From Subtercola boreus (GTDB taxonomy: Bacteria; Actinomycetota; Actinomycetes; Actinomycetales; Microbacteriaceae): a stretch of 36,795 bases of DNA. The position numbers and the translations under genes were made by a program. The stretch is taken from NCBI RefSeq assembly GCF_003399645.1, contig NZ_NBXD01000006.1, positions 1 to 36,795 of the forward strand, in the 5' to 3' direction. The notes under the pieces were generated by a model, which saw only the letters and a program-made list of their open reading frames with translations, was not told where the DNA came from and did no database searches. Within the stretch, counting starts at the first letter, position 1. Each line of letters opens with the position of its first letter. Positions 24,750 through 32,836 of this stretch are shown here, one piece after another.

Positions 24750-25817
24750 ATGACCAGTCAGACTGAGCTTCAGCCCGCGCCCGAGCGCCTTCAAGTCACC
24801 ACCCTCCAGCCTCAGTCGCGGGCCACCCTTGCCGATGTTGGACGGTTAGCGGGAGTGAGTTCGAAGACGGTCTCCCGAGTGGTGCTCGACAGCGGCAATG
24901 TGTCGAAGGACACTCGAGATAAAGTGTTGGCTGCTGCACGCTCGCTACGATTCCGGCCAAACCATCTCGCCCGCAATCTGCGCCACGGCAGCGTAACGAA
25001 CACCGTCGCATTCATCATTGGTGACCTCACAAACCCGTTTTACTTTCTGGTCGCGGCCGGAATCGAACGGGAGCTTGCCCGTCACGGACTCATGATGATC
25101 CTCGCCGCGACCGACGATGATCCGGCCAGCGAAGAGCGTGTGGTGCAGAATCTCCTTGACCAGCGCGTGCGGGCACTTTTGATGGTGCCGATCGCGGCAG
25201 ATCAGGGATACCTCGAAGGCGAACGCCAGCTCGGCACCCCGGTGGTCTGCATCGACCGTCCCGCGCGTAACCTGATTGCAGATTCTGTGGTGTTGGGAAG
25301 TTTTGAGGCCACTGCAGAGGCAGTACGAGGGCTGATCCGTGCCGGACATCGCCGCATCGCATTTGTCTGCAGTCCGGCCGCCCTTTATACACACCAGGAA
25401 CGTCTGCGCGGGTATCGGCAGGCTCTTCGCGAAGCGGGTGTTTTGGACTCTTCCCCATGGGAGCGACTAGAGAATCCGGGCGGACCGACGGCTGAGGAGT
25501 CTGTGCGAGACCTCCTCGCGATGTCCGAGCCGCCAACCGCCATCATCGCAGGCAATAACCATGCCAGCTTGGGTGTCGTTCGAGCGCTCGGGAACCATTT
25601 CGATCGTCTCGCCTTTATCGGCTTCGACGACTTCGAGCTGGCAGACGCCTTGGGCATCAGCGTGATCGCCTACGACCCCGCCGAACTCGGCCGTCGGGCC
25701 GCCCAGCTCGTCATCGCACGACTCAACGACTTAATCGGTCCTCCTCAACAGATCGAGATCGCTACCCACCTCATCCATCGCGGATCAGGAGAACTCCTCG
25801 TACCGCGCGACCAATAA
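24750..25817 (+). CDS. LacI-family transcriptional regulator
   Basis: A 355-residue repressor. The N-terminal helix-turn-helix is [20 protein letters not shown], with the hinge [15 protein letters not shown]; the periplasmic-binding-like sensor domain follows ([28 protein letters not shown]-type [24 protein letters not shown]). The start is uncertain among ATG 24735, 24747 and 24750. GCAGGA at 24738-24743 favours the last two, and the long upstream frame has no coding character. It likely controls the divergent mannan operon through the palindrome at 24549-24566 and perhaps its own downstream genes, which follow on the same strand after 31 bases. Confidence 0.9.
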   Translation: MTSQTELQPAPERLQVTTLQPQSRATLADVGRLAGVSSKTVSRVVLDSGNVSKDTRDKVLAAARSLRFRPNHLARNLRHGSVTNTVAFIIGDLTNPFYFLVAAGIERELARHGLMMILAATDDDPASEERVVQNLLDQRVRALLMVPIAADQGYLEGERQLGTPVVCIDRPARNLIADSVVLGSFEATAEAVRGLIRAGHRRIAFVCSPAALYTHQERLRGYRQALREAGVLDSSPWERLENPGGPTAEESVRDLLAMSEPPTAIIAGNNHASLGVVRALGNHFDRLAFIGFDDFELADALGISVIAYDPAELGRRAAQLVIARLNDLIGPPQQIEIATHLIHRGSGELLVPRDQ

Positions 25818-25848
25818 TTCACCGTCTCCGCGGAAAGGACTTTTCAGT

Positions 25849-26649
25849 ATGCCCATTTTTCACGGCCCTGCCCCCATCTCAGTCATCGTCTGGGGGGAAA
25901 ACCGCCACGAAACGACCGACGCGTCAATTGCCGCGCGCTATCCGCGCGGCATGCACGGCGCCATTCAAGAAGGAATCCAGGAGCACCTCGGCTCAGGCGC
26001 GACGGTATCAACAGTCACTCTCGACGATCCAGAGCACGGCCTGACCGAGGAACGTCTTGCTGCAACCGATGTTCTGGTCTGGTGGGGGCACGCAGCGCAC
26101 GGGGAAGTCTCTGATGAGATCGTGGAACGTGTTCACCGTCATGTGCTCGCAGGTCTGGGACTCATCGTGTTGCACTCCGGTCACTTCTCCAAGATCTTTC
26201 AGAAGCTCATGGGCACATCCTGTTCCCTCCGTTGGCGGGCGGAAATCGATCGCGAGTTGGTTTGGACGGTGGATCCCACCCACCCGATCGCTCAGGGAAT
26301 CTCTCACCCGATCATCATCGAGCAACAGGAGATGTACGGAGAGTTCTTCGACATCCCCACTCCCGACGAGCTGATCTTCATCAGTTCGTTCAGCGGCGGC
26401 GAAGTGTTCCGCAGCGGATGCACGTGGAAACGAGGCCACGGCCGTATCTTCTTCTTCAGCCCCGGCGATCAGGAATACCCGGTGTACTTCCAACCCGATG
26501 TTCGCCGCGTGATCGCGAACGGTGTCGAGTGGGCCAAAACGAACCGCCCCGACCGTGAGCCTCCTCGGCTCAGCCGCGTCTACAGCGGCGAATTCTTCCC
26601 CGAATACGGTCTCGACGGCAATGCAATCAAAGGTTCGGTCACGAAGTGA
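25849..26649 (+). CDS. ThuA-domain protein
   Basis: A 266-residue protein with the ThuA (class I glutamine-amidotransferase-like) fold: [12 protein letters not shown] at the start, [14 protein letters not shown] and [14 protein letters not shown] in the middle, and [17 protein letters not shown] near the end. ThuA of rhizobia works with the oxidoreductase ThuB in breakdown of trehalose, sucrose and related sugars through 3-keto derivatives; the chemistry of ThuA itself is unsettled. The ribosome site GGAAAGG precedes ATG 25849. The next gene, an oxidoreductase, overlaps its stop (GTGA), matching the ThuA/ThuB arrangement. Confidence 0.85.
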   Translation: MPIFHGPAPISVIVWGENRHETTDASIAARYPRGMHGAIQEGIQEHLGSGATVSTVTLDDPEHGLTEERLAATDVLVWWGHAAHGEVSDEIVERVHRHVLAGLGLIVLHSGHFSKIFQKLMGTSCSLRWRAEIDRELVWTVDPTHPIAQGISHPIIIEQQEMYGEFFDIPTPDELIFISSFSGGEVFRSGCTWKRGHGRIFFFSPGDQEYPVYFQPDVRRVIANGVEWAKTNRPDREPPRLSRVYSGEFFPEYGLDGNAIKGSVTK

Positions 26650-27791
26650 CTACATTCAAAACCCTCACGGACCCCACCGCACCCGTTCGGATCATTCAAG
26701 TCGGGGCCGGGGGCATGGGGCGAGTCTGGCTACAACTTCTCCTCGAATCTCCTGACGTTGACCTGGTTGGCCTCGTCGACCTCGATACCGAAGCTGCTCG
26801 CCGCGTATTGACAGAACTCGGCCGATCCGATGTTCTGGTCGGGTCGAGCATCTCCGAGGTCGCCGAAGCTGCCTCAGCGCACGCTGTCGTGAACGTGACC
26901 GTTCCGGTGGCCCACCACCCGGTCAATATAGAAGCCATGTTCGCCGGCCTTCCAGTGCTCTGCGAAAAACCCATTGCGCCGACAGTCAGCCAGGCTTTCT
27001 CGCTCGCAGCGGCCTCCGAAGCCACCGGACAGCTGCTGATGACGAGCCAGTCCCGCCGGTACTATCCCGTACTCACTGACTTCAAAACCTCGCTCCAGTC
27101 GCTGGGAGAGGTGGGCATCGCGACCACCGAATTCTTCATGGCGCCTCACTTCGGCGGATTCCGCGACTCGATGGATCAACCCCTGCTGATCGACATGTCG
27201 ATCCACGCCTTCGATGTCGCCCGCTATCTGCTCGACGCCGACCCTGTCTCCGTGTATTGCGACAGCTACAACCCGTCATGGAGCTGGTACGCCGGAGATG
27301 CTGCCACGACGGCGCTCTTCGAATTCGATGGCGGCATCCGCTACACCTTTGTTGGAAGCTGGTGCAGCCCGGGCCTGGAAACGTCGTGGAACGGCAGCTG
27401 GCGAGTCAGCGGATCAGCAGGATCGGCATCCTGGGACGGCGAGACGAAGCCGTCGGTGGATATCGGGGCCGCACCCTCCCACCCCACGGCTACCGCAGTG
27501 AATTCGACACCCGAGACCATCGCAGGTTCTCTCGCCGAATTCATTGACTCGATCCGAACCGGCCGCGTCCCGTCCGGTGAAGTGCATTCGAATGTGCTCA
27601 GCCTGGCGATGGTCGAAGCCGCGGTCGAGTCCTCGTCGTCCGGCCAGCGAGTATTCATCGAGTCCCTGCTCGAGACCTCGTATCATCACGCAGTGGCCGC
27701 AGAACAGCGACCAGAGGTATTGACGTCACTGCTCGGGTGGGGTTCCGCCCGTGCCGGACTCCAAATTTCAAACATCGACACAGCACCATGA
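26646..27791 (+). CDS. Gfo/Idh/MocA-family oxidoreductase
   Basis: A 381-residue NAD(P)-dependent sugar oxidoreductase. The Rossmann motif is [10 protein letters not shown] at residues about 19-28, and the family motif CEKPIAP lies near residue 100. [14 protein letters not shown] holds the likely catalytic His/Asp region. GTG 26646 overlaps the ThuA stop, so translation is coupled. It would oxidise a hydroxyl of a sugar or sugar derivative. Position beside ThuA makes a ThuB-like 3-dehydrogenase role attractive, although ThuB relatives are a broad group. The C-terminal 60 residues are longer than in many members. Confidence 0.85.
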   Translation: MTTFKTLTDPTAPVRIIQVGAGGMGRVWLQLLLESPDVDLVGLVDLDTEAARRVLTELGRSDVLVGSSISEVAEAASAHAVVNVTVPVAHHPVNIEAMFAGLPVLCEKPIAPTVSQAFSLAAASEATGQLLMTSQSRRYYPVLTDFKTSLQSLGEVGIATTEFFMAPHFGGFRDSMDQPLLIDMSIHAFDVARYLLDADPVSVYCDSYNPSWSWYAGDAATTALFEFDGGIRYTFVGSWCSPGLETSWNGSWRVSGSAGSASWDGETKPSVDIGAAPSHPTATAVNSTPETIAGSLAEFIDSIRTGRVPSGEVHSNVLSLAMVEAAVESSSSGQRVFIESLLETSYHHAVAAEQRPEVLTSLLGWGSARAGLQISNIDTAP

Positions 27792-27872
27792 CCGCGTCAT
27801 CGCGATCCGAACAGATTCTTGCTCAGCTACCGAGTCACCAACGCGATGGTCACGTTCGACGGGAGAGCGCTG

Positions 27873-29072
27873 GTGAGTGACAAGCCACAGCTCAGGATCG
27901 GGATGGTTGGTTACGGCTTCATGGGTGCGGCGCACTCGCAGGCCTGACGAGTGGCGCCGCGTTTTTTTGACCTGCCCTTCGAGCCGGTGATGCAGGTGCT
28001 CTCCGGGCGGTCGGGCGAGGCCCTGCGTTCGCGACGGGAGCAGCTCGGCTGGGCGGAGAGCGAGACGGACTGGCGGCGTCTAGTCGAACGCGACGACATT
28101 GACCTGATCGATATCTGCTCGCCCGGTGACACCCACGCCGAGGTCGCTCTCGCGGCGCTTGCGGCGGGCAAGCATGTGCTCTGCGAGAAACCGCTCGCGA
28201 ACACCGTGGCCGAAGCCTCCGAAATGGCGGTGGCGGCACAGAATGCCGCAAGCCGAGGTGTTTTCTCGATGGTGGGGTTCTCCTATCGACGCGTTCCCGC
28301 GATCGCGATGGCCCGCCGGCTTATCGCCGAGGGCCGTGTCGGTCAGATCCGTCAGGTACGCGTGTCGTACCTGCAGGATTGGCTGAGTGACCCTGAGGCG
28401 CCGATGACCTGGCGACTCGACAAGGCGAAGGCAGGGTTAGGAACTCTGGGTGATCTCGGCGCGCACGCAATCGATCTCGCGCAGTTCGTTTCGGGTGAGA
28501 CGGTCGACGCGGTGTCCGGGCTGCTGCACACCTTCGTGACCGAACGCCCCCTGCTCGGGAAGACGGTCGGTCTCAGCGGCACCGCTTCGGCCGAGCGCGG
28601 CACGGTGACGGTCGGTGATGTCGCCCTGGTCACCGGGCGGCTCAGCGGCGGCGGCCTCGCGTCATTCGAGGCGACCCGATACGCGACCGGACGAAAGAAC
28701 GCGCTGCGCCTCGAGATCAGCGGCTCGATCGGGGCTGTAGCCTTCGATCTCGAACGGATGAACGAGCTTGAGTTCTACGACGCAGAAGCGCCCCCAGCAA
28801 CTGCGGGCTTTACCCGCATTCTCGTCACCGAACCCGAGCATCCATACCTCTCCGCGTGGTGGCCAGCCGGGCACACGCTCGGCTACGAACACGGCTTCAC
28901 CCACCAGGTCGTCGACCTGCTCGAGGCGATCGCTGAAGGTCGCCAGCCGGAACCGTCATTCGACGCCGGGCTGCAGGTGCAGAGCGTTCTTGCGGCGGTC
29001 GAGGCGAGCTCCGAGGCAAGCGGCGCGTGGCTGACAACAGACAATCCGGCAAAACCGAGGGAAATGAGCTGA
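27873..29072 (+). pseudogene. Gfo/Idh/MocA oxidoreductase interrupted by an in-frame opal codon
   Basis: From GTG 27873, with GGGAGA seven bases upstream, the frame reads VSDKPQLRIGMVGYGFMGAA then HSQA and meets TGA at 27945-27947. It then continues unbroken as RVAPRFFDLPFEPVMQVLSG to the stop at 29072. Relatives have HSQAW at this point, so the TGA probably arose from TGG. The second part keeps CEKPLAN, a DLGAHAIDLAQF active-site block and normal length. A reinitiating GTG at 27951 would give 373 residues lacking the GxGxxG coenzyme loop, probably inactive as a dehydrogenase. The gene may be a recent pseudogene; a sequencing error or read-through cannot be excluded. Confidence 0.8.
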
Positions 29073-29075
29073 ACC

Positions 29076-30107
29076 ATGGCACGACCCATCACCTTGTTCA
29101 CTGGCCAGTGGGCCGATCTCCCTTTCGAAGAGGTTGCACGACTCGCCGGTAACTGGGGCTATGACGGCCTCGAGATTGCTTGTTGGGGTGATCACCTCGA
29201 CCCCGACCGTGCCGCCGTTGACGACGACTACGTCGCCGATCGGCTCGCCATTCTTGAGCGGAACGGGCTGCAGGTCTTCGCGATCTCCAACCATCTGAAA
29301 GGCCAAGCGGTCTGCGATGATCCAATCGACCAAAGACACCGCAACATCCTGCCTGACAGCATCTGGGGCGACGGAGAGCCAGAAGGGGTCAGGCAGCGGG
29401 CAGCTGAGGAGCTGAAAAACACGGCCAGGGCGGCGGCAAGGCTGGGCGCAAAAATAGTGACGGGGTTCACGGGCTCGGCGATCTGGAAATACTCGGCCAT
29501 GTTTCCACCAGTCAGCCAAGAACTCATCGACGCAGGCTACGACGACTTCGCCAGACGATGGACACCCATCCTTGACGTGTTCTCCGAAGTCGATGTCCGG
29601 TTTGCGCTCGAACCTCACCCTTCCGAGATTGCCTACGACTACTGGACGACGAAACGTACCCTCGAGGCGATAGGGGGACACCCCGCTTTCGGGCTGAACT
29701 GGGACCCGTCGCACATGGTCTGGCAGGACATCGACCCGGTCGGGTTTCTCCTCGATTTTCGAGAGCACATCATCCACGTGCACTGCAAAGACACAAAGAA
29801 GCGTCTCAACGGCCGGAATGGGCGGATCGGATCCCACCTCGCGTGGGCAGACCCGCGCCGCTGCTGGGACTTCATCAGCACAGGCCACGGCGATGTGCCA
29901 TGGGAAGATGCGTTTCGCATGCTGAATGCGATCAACTACACCGGTCCACTATCAGTGGAATGGGAAGACGGCGGAATGGACCGGCTGCGTGGAGCTCCCG
30001 AGGCACTCAACTTCGTGCGTTCCTTTGCCTTCGAGTCCCCCACCAAAGCCTTCGACGCCGCGTTCAGTTCCAGGGCAAACCACACCGCTTCGCGTTCGGT
30101 GGATTGA
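29076..30107 (+). CDS. Sugar phosphate isomerase/epimerase-family TIM-barrel protein
   Basis: A 343-residue protein of the xylose-isomerase-like (AP endonuclease 2) TIM barrel. Metal-ligand candidates are the Glu in [10 protein letters not shown], the His in WDPSHMVW, the HVHCKD block and the Glu in GPLSVEWED. Members include isomerases, epimerases, dehydratases and the C-glycoside-cleaving subunits that act on 3-keto-sugars. It follows the broken oxidoreductase after three bases and closes the LacI/ThuA operon. With ThuA and two Gfo/Idh/MocA genes it looks like part of a keto-sugar pathway. The exact reaction is not readable from sequence. Confidence 0.85.
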   Translation: MARPITLFTGQWADLPFEEVARLAGNWGYDGLEIACWGDHLDPDRAAVDDDYVADRLAILERNGLQVFAISNHLKGQAVCDDPIDQRHRNILPDSIWGDGEPEGVRQRAAEELKNTARAAARLGAKIVTGFTGSAIWKYSAMFPPVSQELIDAGYDDFARRWTPILDVFSEVDVRFALEPHPSEIAYDYWTTKRTLEAIGGHPAFGLNWDPSHMVWQDIDPVGFLLDFREHIIHVHCKDTKKRLNGRNGRIGSHLAWADPRRCWDFISTGHGDVPWEDAFRMLNAINYTGPLSVEWEDGGMDRLRGAPEALNFVRSFAFESPTKAFDAAFSSRANHTASRSVD

Positions 30108-30514
30108 GCCTAACGTCGGTCGGATCCATCTCTGCCACAGGTTAATCCGATGGGACCGATTCGTCCGGCGAACATGACGGCGGTGAGGACGCAGAGCACG
30201 AAGGCCTTGAGTCTTTCGCTAAGGCCCCCGCTGAAGTTCACAGGCCGCGAACGCAAAGGTGCTTTCGCGGCGGATCCACTCCAGCGATTCGTCGGCGCCG
30301 CGATTAAGTAGCGCGGTCGCGACCAAGACAACCAGAGTGCTGGGCGTGATGCCACACTCGTGCTCCCCAACCCCTCGACCTCGACAAGGCTACCGTCCGG
30401 GTCGACGCCGATGTCGGCGTCGACCCACATGTGGCGGATCTGAGATTCGACGACCACGGGTGTGTGAAAAATGAGGTCTACTTGAGAAAGAACGCTACTA
30501 CTGCTGACCGGTCA
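30108..30514. other. Gene-poor stretch with coding-like fragments
   Basis: No intact gene was found. A plus-strand frame from 30350 to TAA 30542-30544, without a start codon, has GC-rich third positions and reads PLDLDKATVRVDADVGVDPH then VADLRFDDHG; I do not recognise it. On the minus strand near 30150-30210 the segment FVLCVLTAVMFAGRIGPIGL resembles the C-terminal part of TrkH/KtrB potassium-uptake subunits, but it is too short to call. Both may be debris of lost genes. Confidence 0.3.
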
Positions 30515-30688
30515 TCAGTCACGCAGGGTGTCGACCTTGTCTAATGGCACGTAGAATGTGACCTCGCCGGTTTCGATATCGACTCGCGCCTTCAGATCCA
30601 CTTTCTGCATCACGCGATGCCCATGCGATATTGCTACAGCGTACGACGATGCAGCGTATACGTCACAGTCTTCGATGTGTTCAGCCAT
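30515..30688 (-). CDS. Small hypothetical protein, 57 residues
   Basis: ATG 30688-30686 opens a frame ending at TGA 30517-30515. It reads MAEHIEDCDVYAASSYAVAI and later VDIETGEVTFYVPLDKVDTL. The C-terminal half looks like a natural beta-hairpin sequence, with GC-rich third positions. The leader shows only a weak GAG ribosome site. No family is recognised. It lies downstream of the winged-helix gene on the same strand, beyond a strong hairpin, so it probably has its own promoter or is a remnant. Bases 30689-30869 show nothing else. Confidence 0.4.
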   Translation of the reverse strand: MAEHIEDCDVYAASSYAVAISHGHRVMQKVDLKARVDIETGEVTFYVPLDKVDTLRD

Positions 30689-30869
30689 GTGTCGACTCTA
30701 ACCAGCCCTGCAGGGGTCTGCAGCATTGGCTGCTCTGATCGGGCTTGGGGGTTGGACTCGATCGTTGAGGTCTCATCCTCCGGCCTAGCTCTTCGTACGG
30801 CATCGACGCGCGTGCAGATCACCAAGAATCGCGCCGGAACGTCGATGACGGCGCCCTCTCTGTGAAGAA

Positions 30870-30899
30870 CCACTGCCAGCGGTCAGACGCTGGCAGTGG
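30870..30899 (-). terminator. Strong stem-loop after the winged-helix gene
   Basis: CCACTGCCAGCG at 30870-30881 pairs perfectly with CGCTGGCAGTGG at 30888-30899 around a 6-base loop. On the minus strand it is followed by TTCTTCAC, a weak U-rich tail. It lies 35 bases past the stop of the regulator and is the best terminator candidate in the window. Confidence 0.75.
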
Positions 30900-30933
30900 A
30901 TGTGCGATCGACCGGCTGTTGGTTCCAGTCGGC

Positions 30934-31215
30934 TTACCGGCGGTCGTTGGTGAACGTCGCGAGCAACTCACCGATCCGGTGGTCGCGATCGAGGGGATGC
31001 CGTAAGGGCATGTCGGGTTTGAGCCGGTAGATGTTGCGCCGACCGTCGCGTTCGCGCTCCAGATAGCCGGCTTCTTCAAGTTCGGCAACGATGCGCTGGG
31101 CTGCACGTTCGGTGATGCCCACGAGAGTGGCGACGTCCCGCAACCGCACGTTCGGGTTCTCGGCGACGCACAGCATTACGTGCGCATGATTCGTGAGAAA
31201 GGTCCAATGCGCCAT
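30934..31215 (-). CDS. Small winged-helix transcriptional regulator
   Basis: A 93-residue protein that is almost only a DNA-binding domain. MAHWTFLTNHAHVMLCVAEN starts it, NVRLRDVATLVGITERAAQR is the helix-turn-helix, and ELEEAGYLERERDGRRNIYR is the second helix and wing. This resembles ArsR/MarR-type winged helices and the regulators of this size found beside actinobacterial carbon-uptake genes. ATG 31215 fits the start of the domain; the longer frame overlaps the divergent operon. It is divergent from the DabB/DabA operon and is the natural candidate for its control. No sensor domain is present, so the signal may come through partner binding or oligomer state. Confidence 0.8.
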   Translation of the reverse strand: MAHWTFLTNHAHVMLCVAENPNVRLRDVATLVGITERAAQRIVAELEEAGYLERERDGRRNIYRLKPDMPLRHPLDRDHRIGELLATFTNDRR

Positions 31216-31321
31216 TTTCCCATTGTGCACCCACGAACCCGAATGCCCTCGATCATTTACGCGACTTTCATCATATGCTATATATTTCAGGTAATTGGTT
31301 TCTTGGTATGGAGGACGTGTG
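31216..31321. promoter_or_regulatory. Divergent promoter region of regulator and inorganic-carbon operon
   Basis: An AT-rich island at 31262-31290 stands out from the GC-rich surroundings and includes a small dyad, ATAT-GCT-ATAT, at 31273-31283. It may hold the promoters of both directions and the binding site of the winged-helix protein. GGAGG at 31310-31314 is a good ribosome site, seven bases ahead of ATG 31322. Confidence 0.45.
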
Positions 31322-32836
31322 ATGGATGAAGTCGTGCTGGCAGCGACGATCGTTGTGGCGTGGTCGACCACCGCGATCGCTGCAGCCCTGTGTTGGCTCA
31401 GGTTCTCGTCGCACATCACGGCCCGGATCGCCGCCGGGATGACGGGTGCGAACTTCGTGATCGCCGTTGCCTCCGCCGTGCTGACACTGGCTACTGGCCC
31501 GGTGACCCTCGCGCTCGGGCAGTCAAGCGTGCAGCTCGACCCGCTCTCCGTGCTGCTCTCAGTGCTCGTCCTCGGCCTGAGCGCCCTGATCCAGTCGTTC
31601 GCGGTGCGCTACCTCCGAGGCGACCGACGCCAGGGCTGGTTCGTTGTGGTGGCGACTACCCTGACGGCGGCGACCGTGCTGCTCGTCTGTGCGGCATCCG
31701 TTCTCGTTTTCGCCCTTGCATGGGTGGCCGCCGGGGCGGCCCTCATCGCAGCGCTGGCGACCTACCCCGACCTGCCTCAGGCGCACGAGGGGATCCGGCG
31801 CACCGCCCGTCGATTCGCTCTCGCGGATGCGGGCCTGCTCGTGGGTGTCGGGGTCCTCCTCGTCGCGGGCGGCGGTGACCGGTCCCTGCGGGAGCTCGGG
31901 TCGATCGCAGCTTCCCTAGGGGAGCCGCTGAGTCTGACCGTGGCGGCCCTGCTCGTGATCGCGGCGCTCGCCCGCTCCAGCCAGCTCCCCTTCCACGGCT
32001 GGCTGCCCTTCACCCTCGCCGCGCCGACCCCCGTATCCGCGCTCATGCACGCGGGCGTTGTGAACGCGGGGGCCATTCTGCTTGTGCGCTTCTCCCCCGT
32101 GATCTCGGTGCACGCATGGCTCATGACCACGATCGTGCTCCTCGGCGGTGCGACCCTGGTGTGGGCATCCGCCGCCCGCCTTGTGCGCCCCGATGTGAAA
32201 GGCCGGCTTGTCTATTCGACGATGGCGCAAATGGGTTTCATGATCATGGCCTGCGGACTCGGCGCCTACGCCGCTGCGATCTTCCACCTGATCGCGCACT
32301 CACTGTTCAAGTCATCCCTGTTCCTCGGTGCAGGCATGGGCGTGCGCCGGTTCGTCACCGAGCGGGATCGGCCGGCAGCGGAACCCGTAACGGGTGTCCG
32401 GCGGGCGCTCGCCCTGCTCATCGCAATCGTGGTCCCGGTCTCCGGGCTCATTGTCGCCGAGCTGCTGCTCACCCGCCCGATCGCGCCAGCGAACCTGACC
32501 TTGCTGGCATTCGTCGCAGCCACAGGCGTCATCACCCTGGCCGCGACTCTGACCGGCCGGTTCACTGTTGGAACGCTGCTGATCGGTGTCACCGGAATAC
32601 TGACGCTGATCCTCGCGTACATCGCGTTCCTCAACACCTTCTCCGCGGCGCTCGACCCCGTTCCCGCGTCGGCGTCGGCGCCGGCTTGGCTCGTCGCGAT
32701 CCCATTCGCGGCGCTCCTCACCCTCGATCTACTCACCCGCACCCGCACGACATCGCGGTTGCGTGATCGGGTCTACGGCCTGGCGCTCACCATCACAGAA
32801 CTCAACCCGTCCCTCGCGAAAGGCCTCCCCCGATGA
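31322..32836 (+). CDS. dabB: DabB-like proton-conducting membrane subunit (NuoL/MrpA type)
   Basis: A 504-residue polytopic protein of the NADH-quinone oxidoreductase chain 5 / Mrp antiporter family. About 13 hydrophobic segments are seen, with the family core SSQLPFHGWLPFTLAAPTPV followed by SALMHAGVVNAGAILLVRF, and KGRLVYSTMAQMGFM and HSLFKSSLFLGAG. The Lys and His residues in these helices form the proton path in relatives. Overlap with the DabA gene (ATGA) marks it as DabB, the partner that couples a cation gradient to inorganic-carbon uptake, rather than a complex I subunit. ATG 31322 was chosen over the adjacent GTG 31319 from ribosome-site spacing. Confidence 0.9.
   Translation: MDEVVLAATIVVAWSTTAIAAALCWLRFSSHITARIAAGMTGANFVIAVASAVLTLATGPVTLALGQSSVQLDPLSVLLSVLVLGLSALIQSFAVRYLRGDRRQGWFVVVATTLTAATVLLVCAASVLVFALAWVAAGAALIAALATYPDLPQAHEGIRRTARRFALADAGLLVGVGVLLVAGGGDRSLRELGSIAASLGEPLSLTVAALLVIAALARSSQLPFHGWLPFTLAAPTPVSALMHAGVVNAGAILLVRFSPVISVHAWLMTTIVLLGGATLVWASAARLVRPDVKGRLVYSTMAQMGFMIMACGLGAYAAAIFHLIAHSLFKSSLFLGAGMGVRRFVTERDRPAAEPVTGVRRALALLIAIVVPVSGLIVAELLLTRPIAPANLTLLAFVAATGVITLAATLTGRFTVGTLLIGVTGILTLILAYIAFLNTFSAALDPVPASASAPAWLVAIPFAALLTLDLLTRTRTTSRLRDRVYGLALTITELNPSLAKGLPR

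Noticed and set aside
30110-30457. Minus-strand frame of 115 residues as a gene
   Set aside because: Only a short TrkH-like stretch is credible; the remainder has no pattern and overlaps another coding-like fragment, so it is treated as debris.
31322-32836. Complex I NuoL subunit
   Set aside because: No other nuo genes are adjacent and the stop overlaps the DabA start, so the DabB role fits better.
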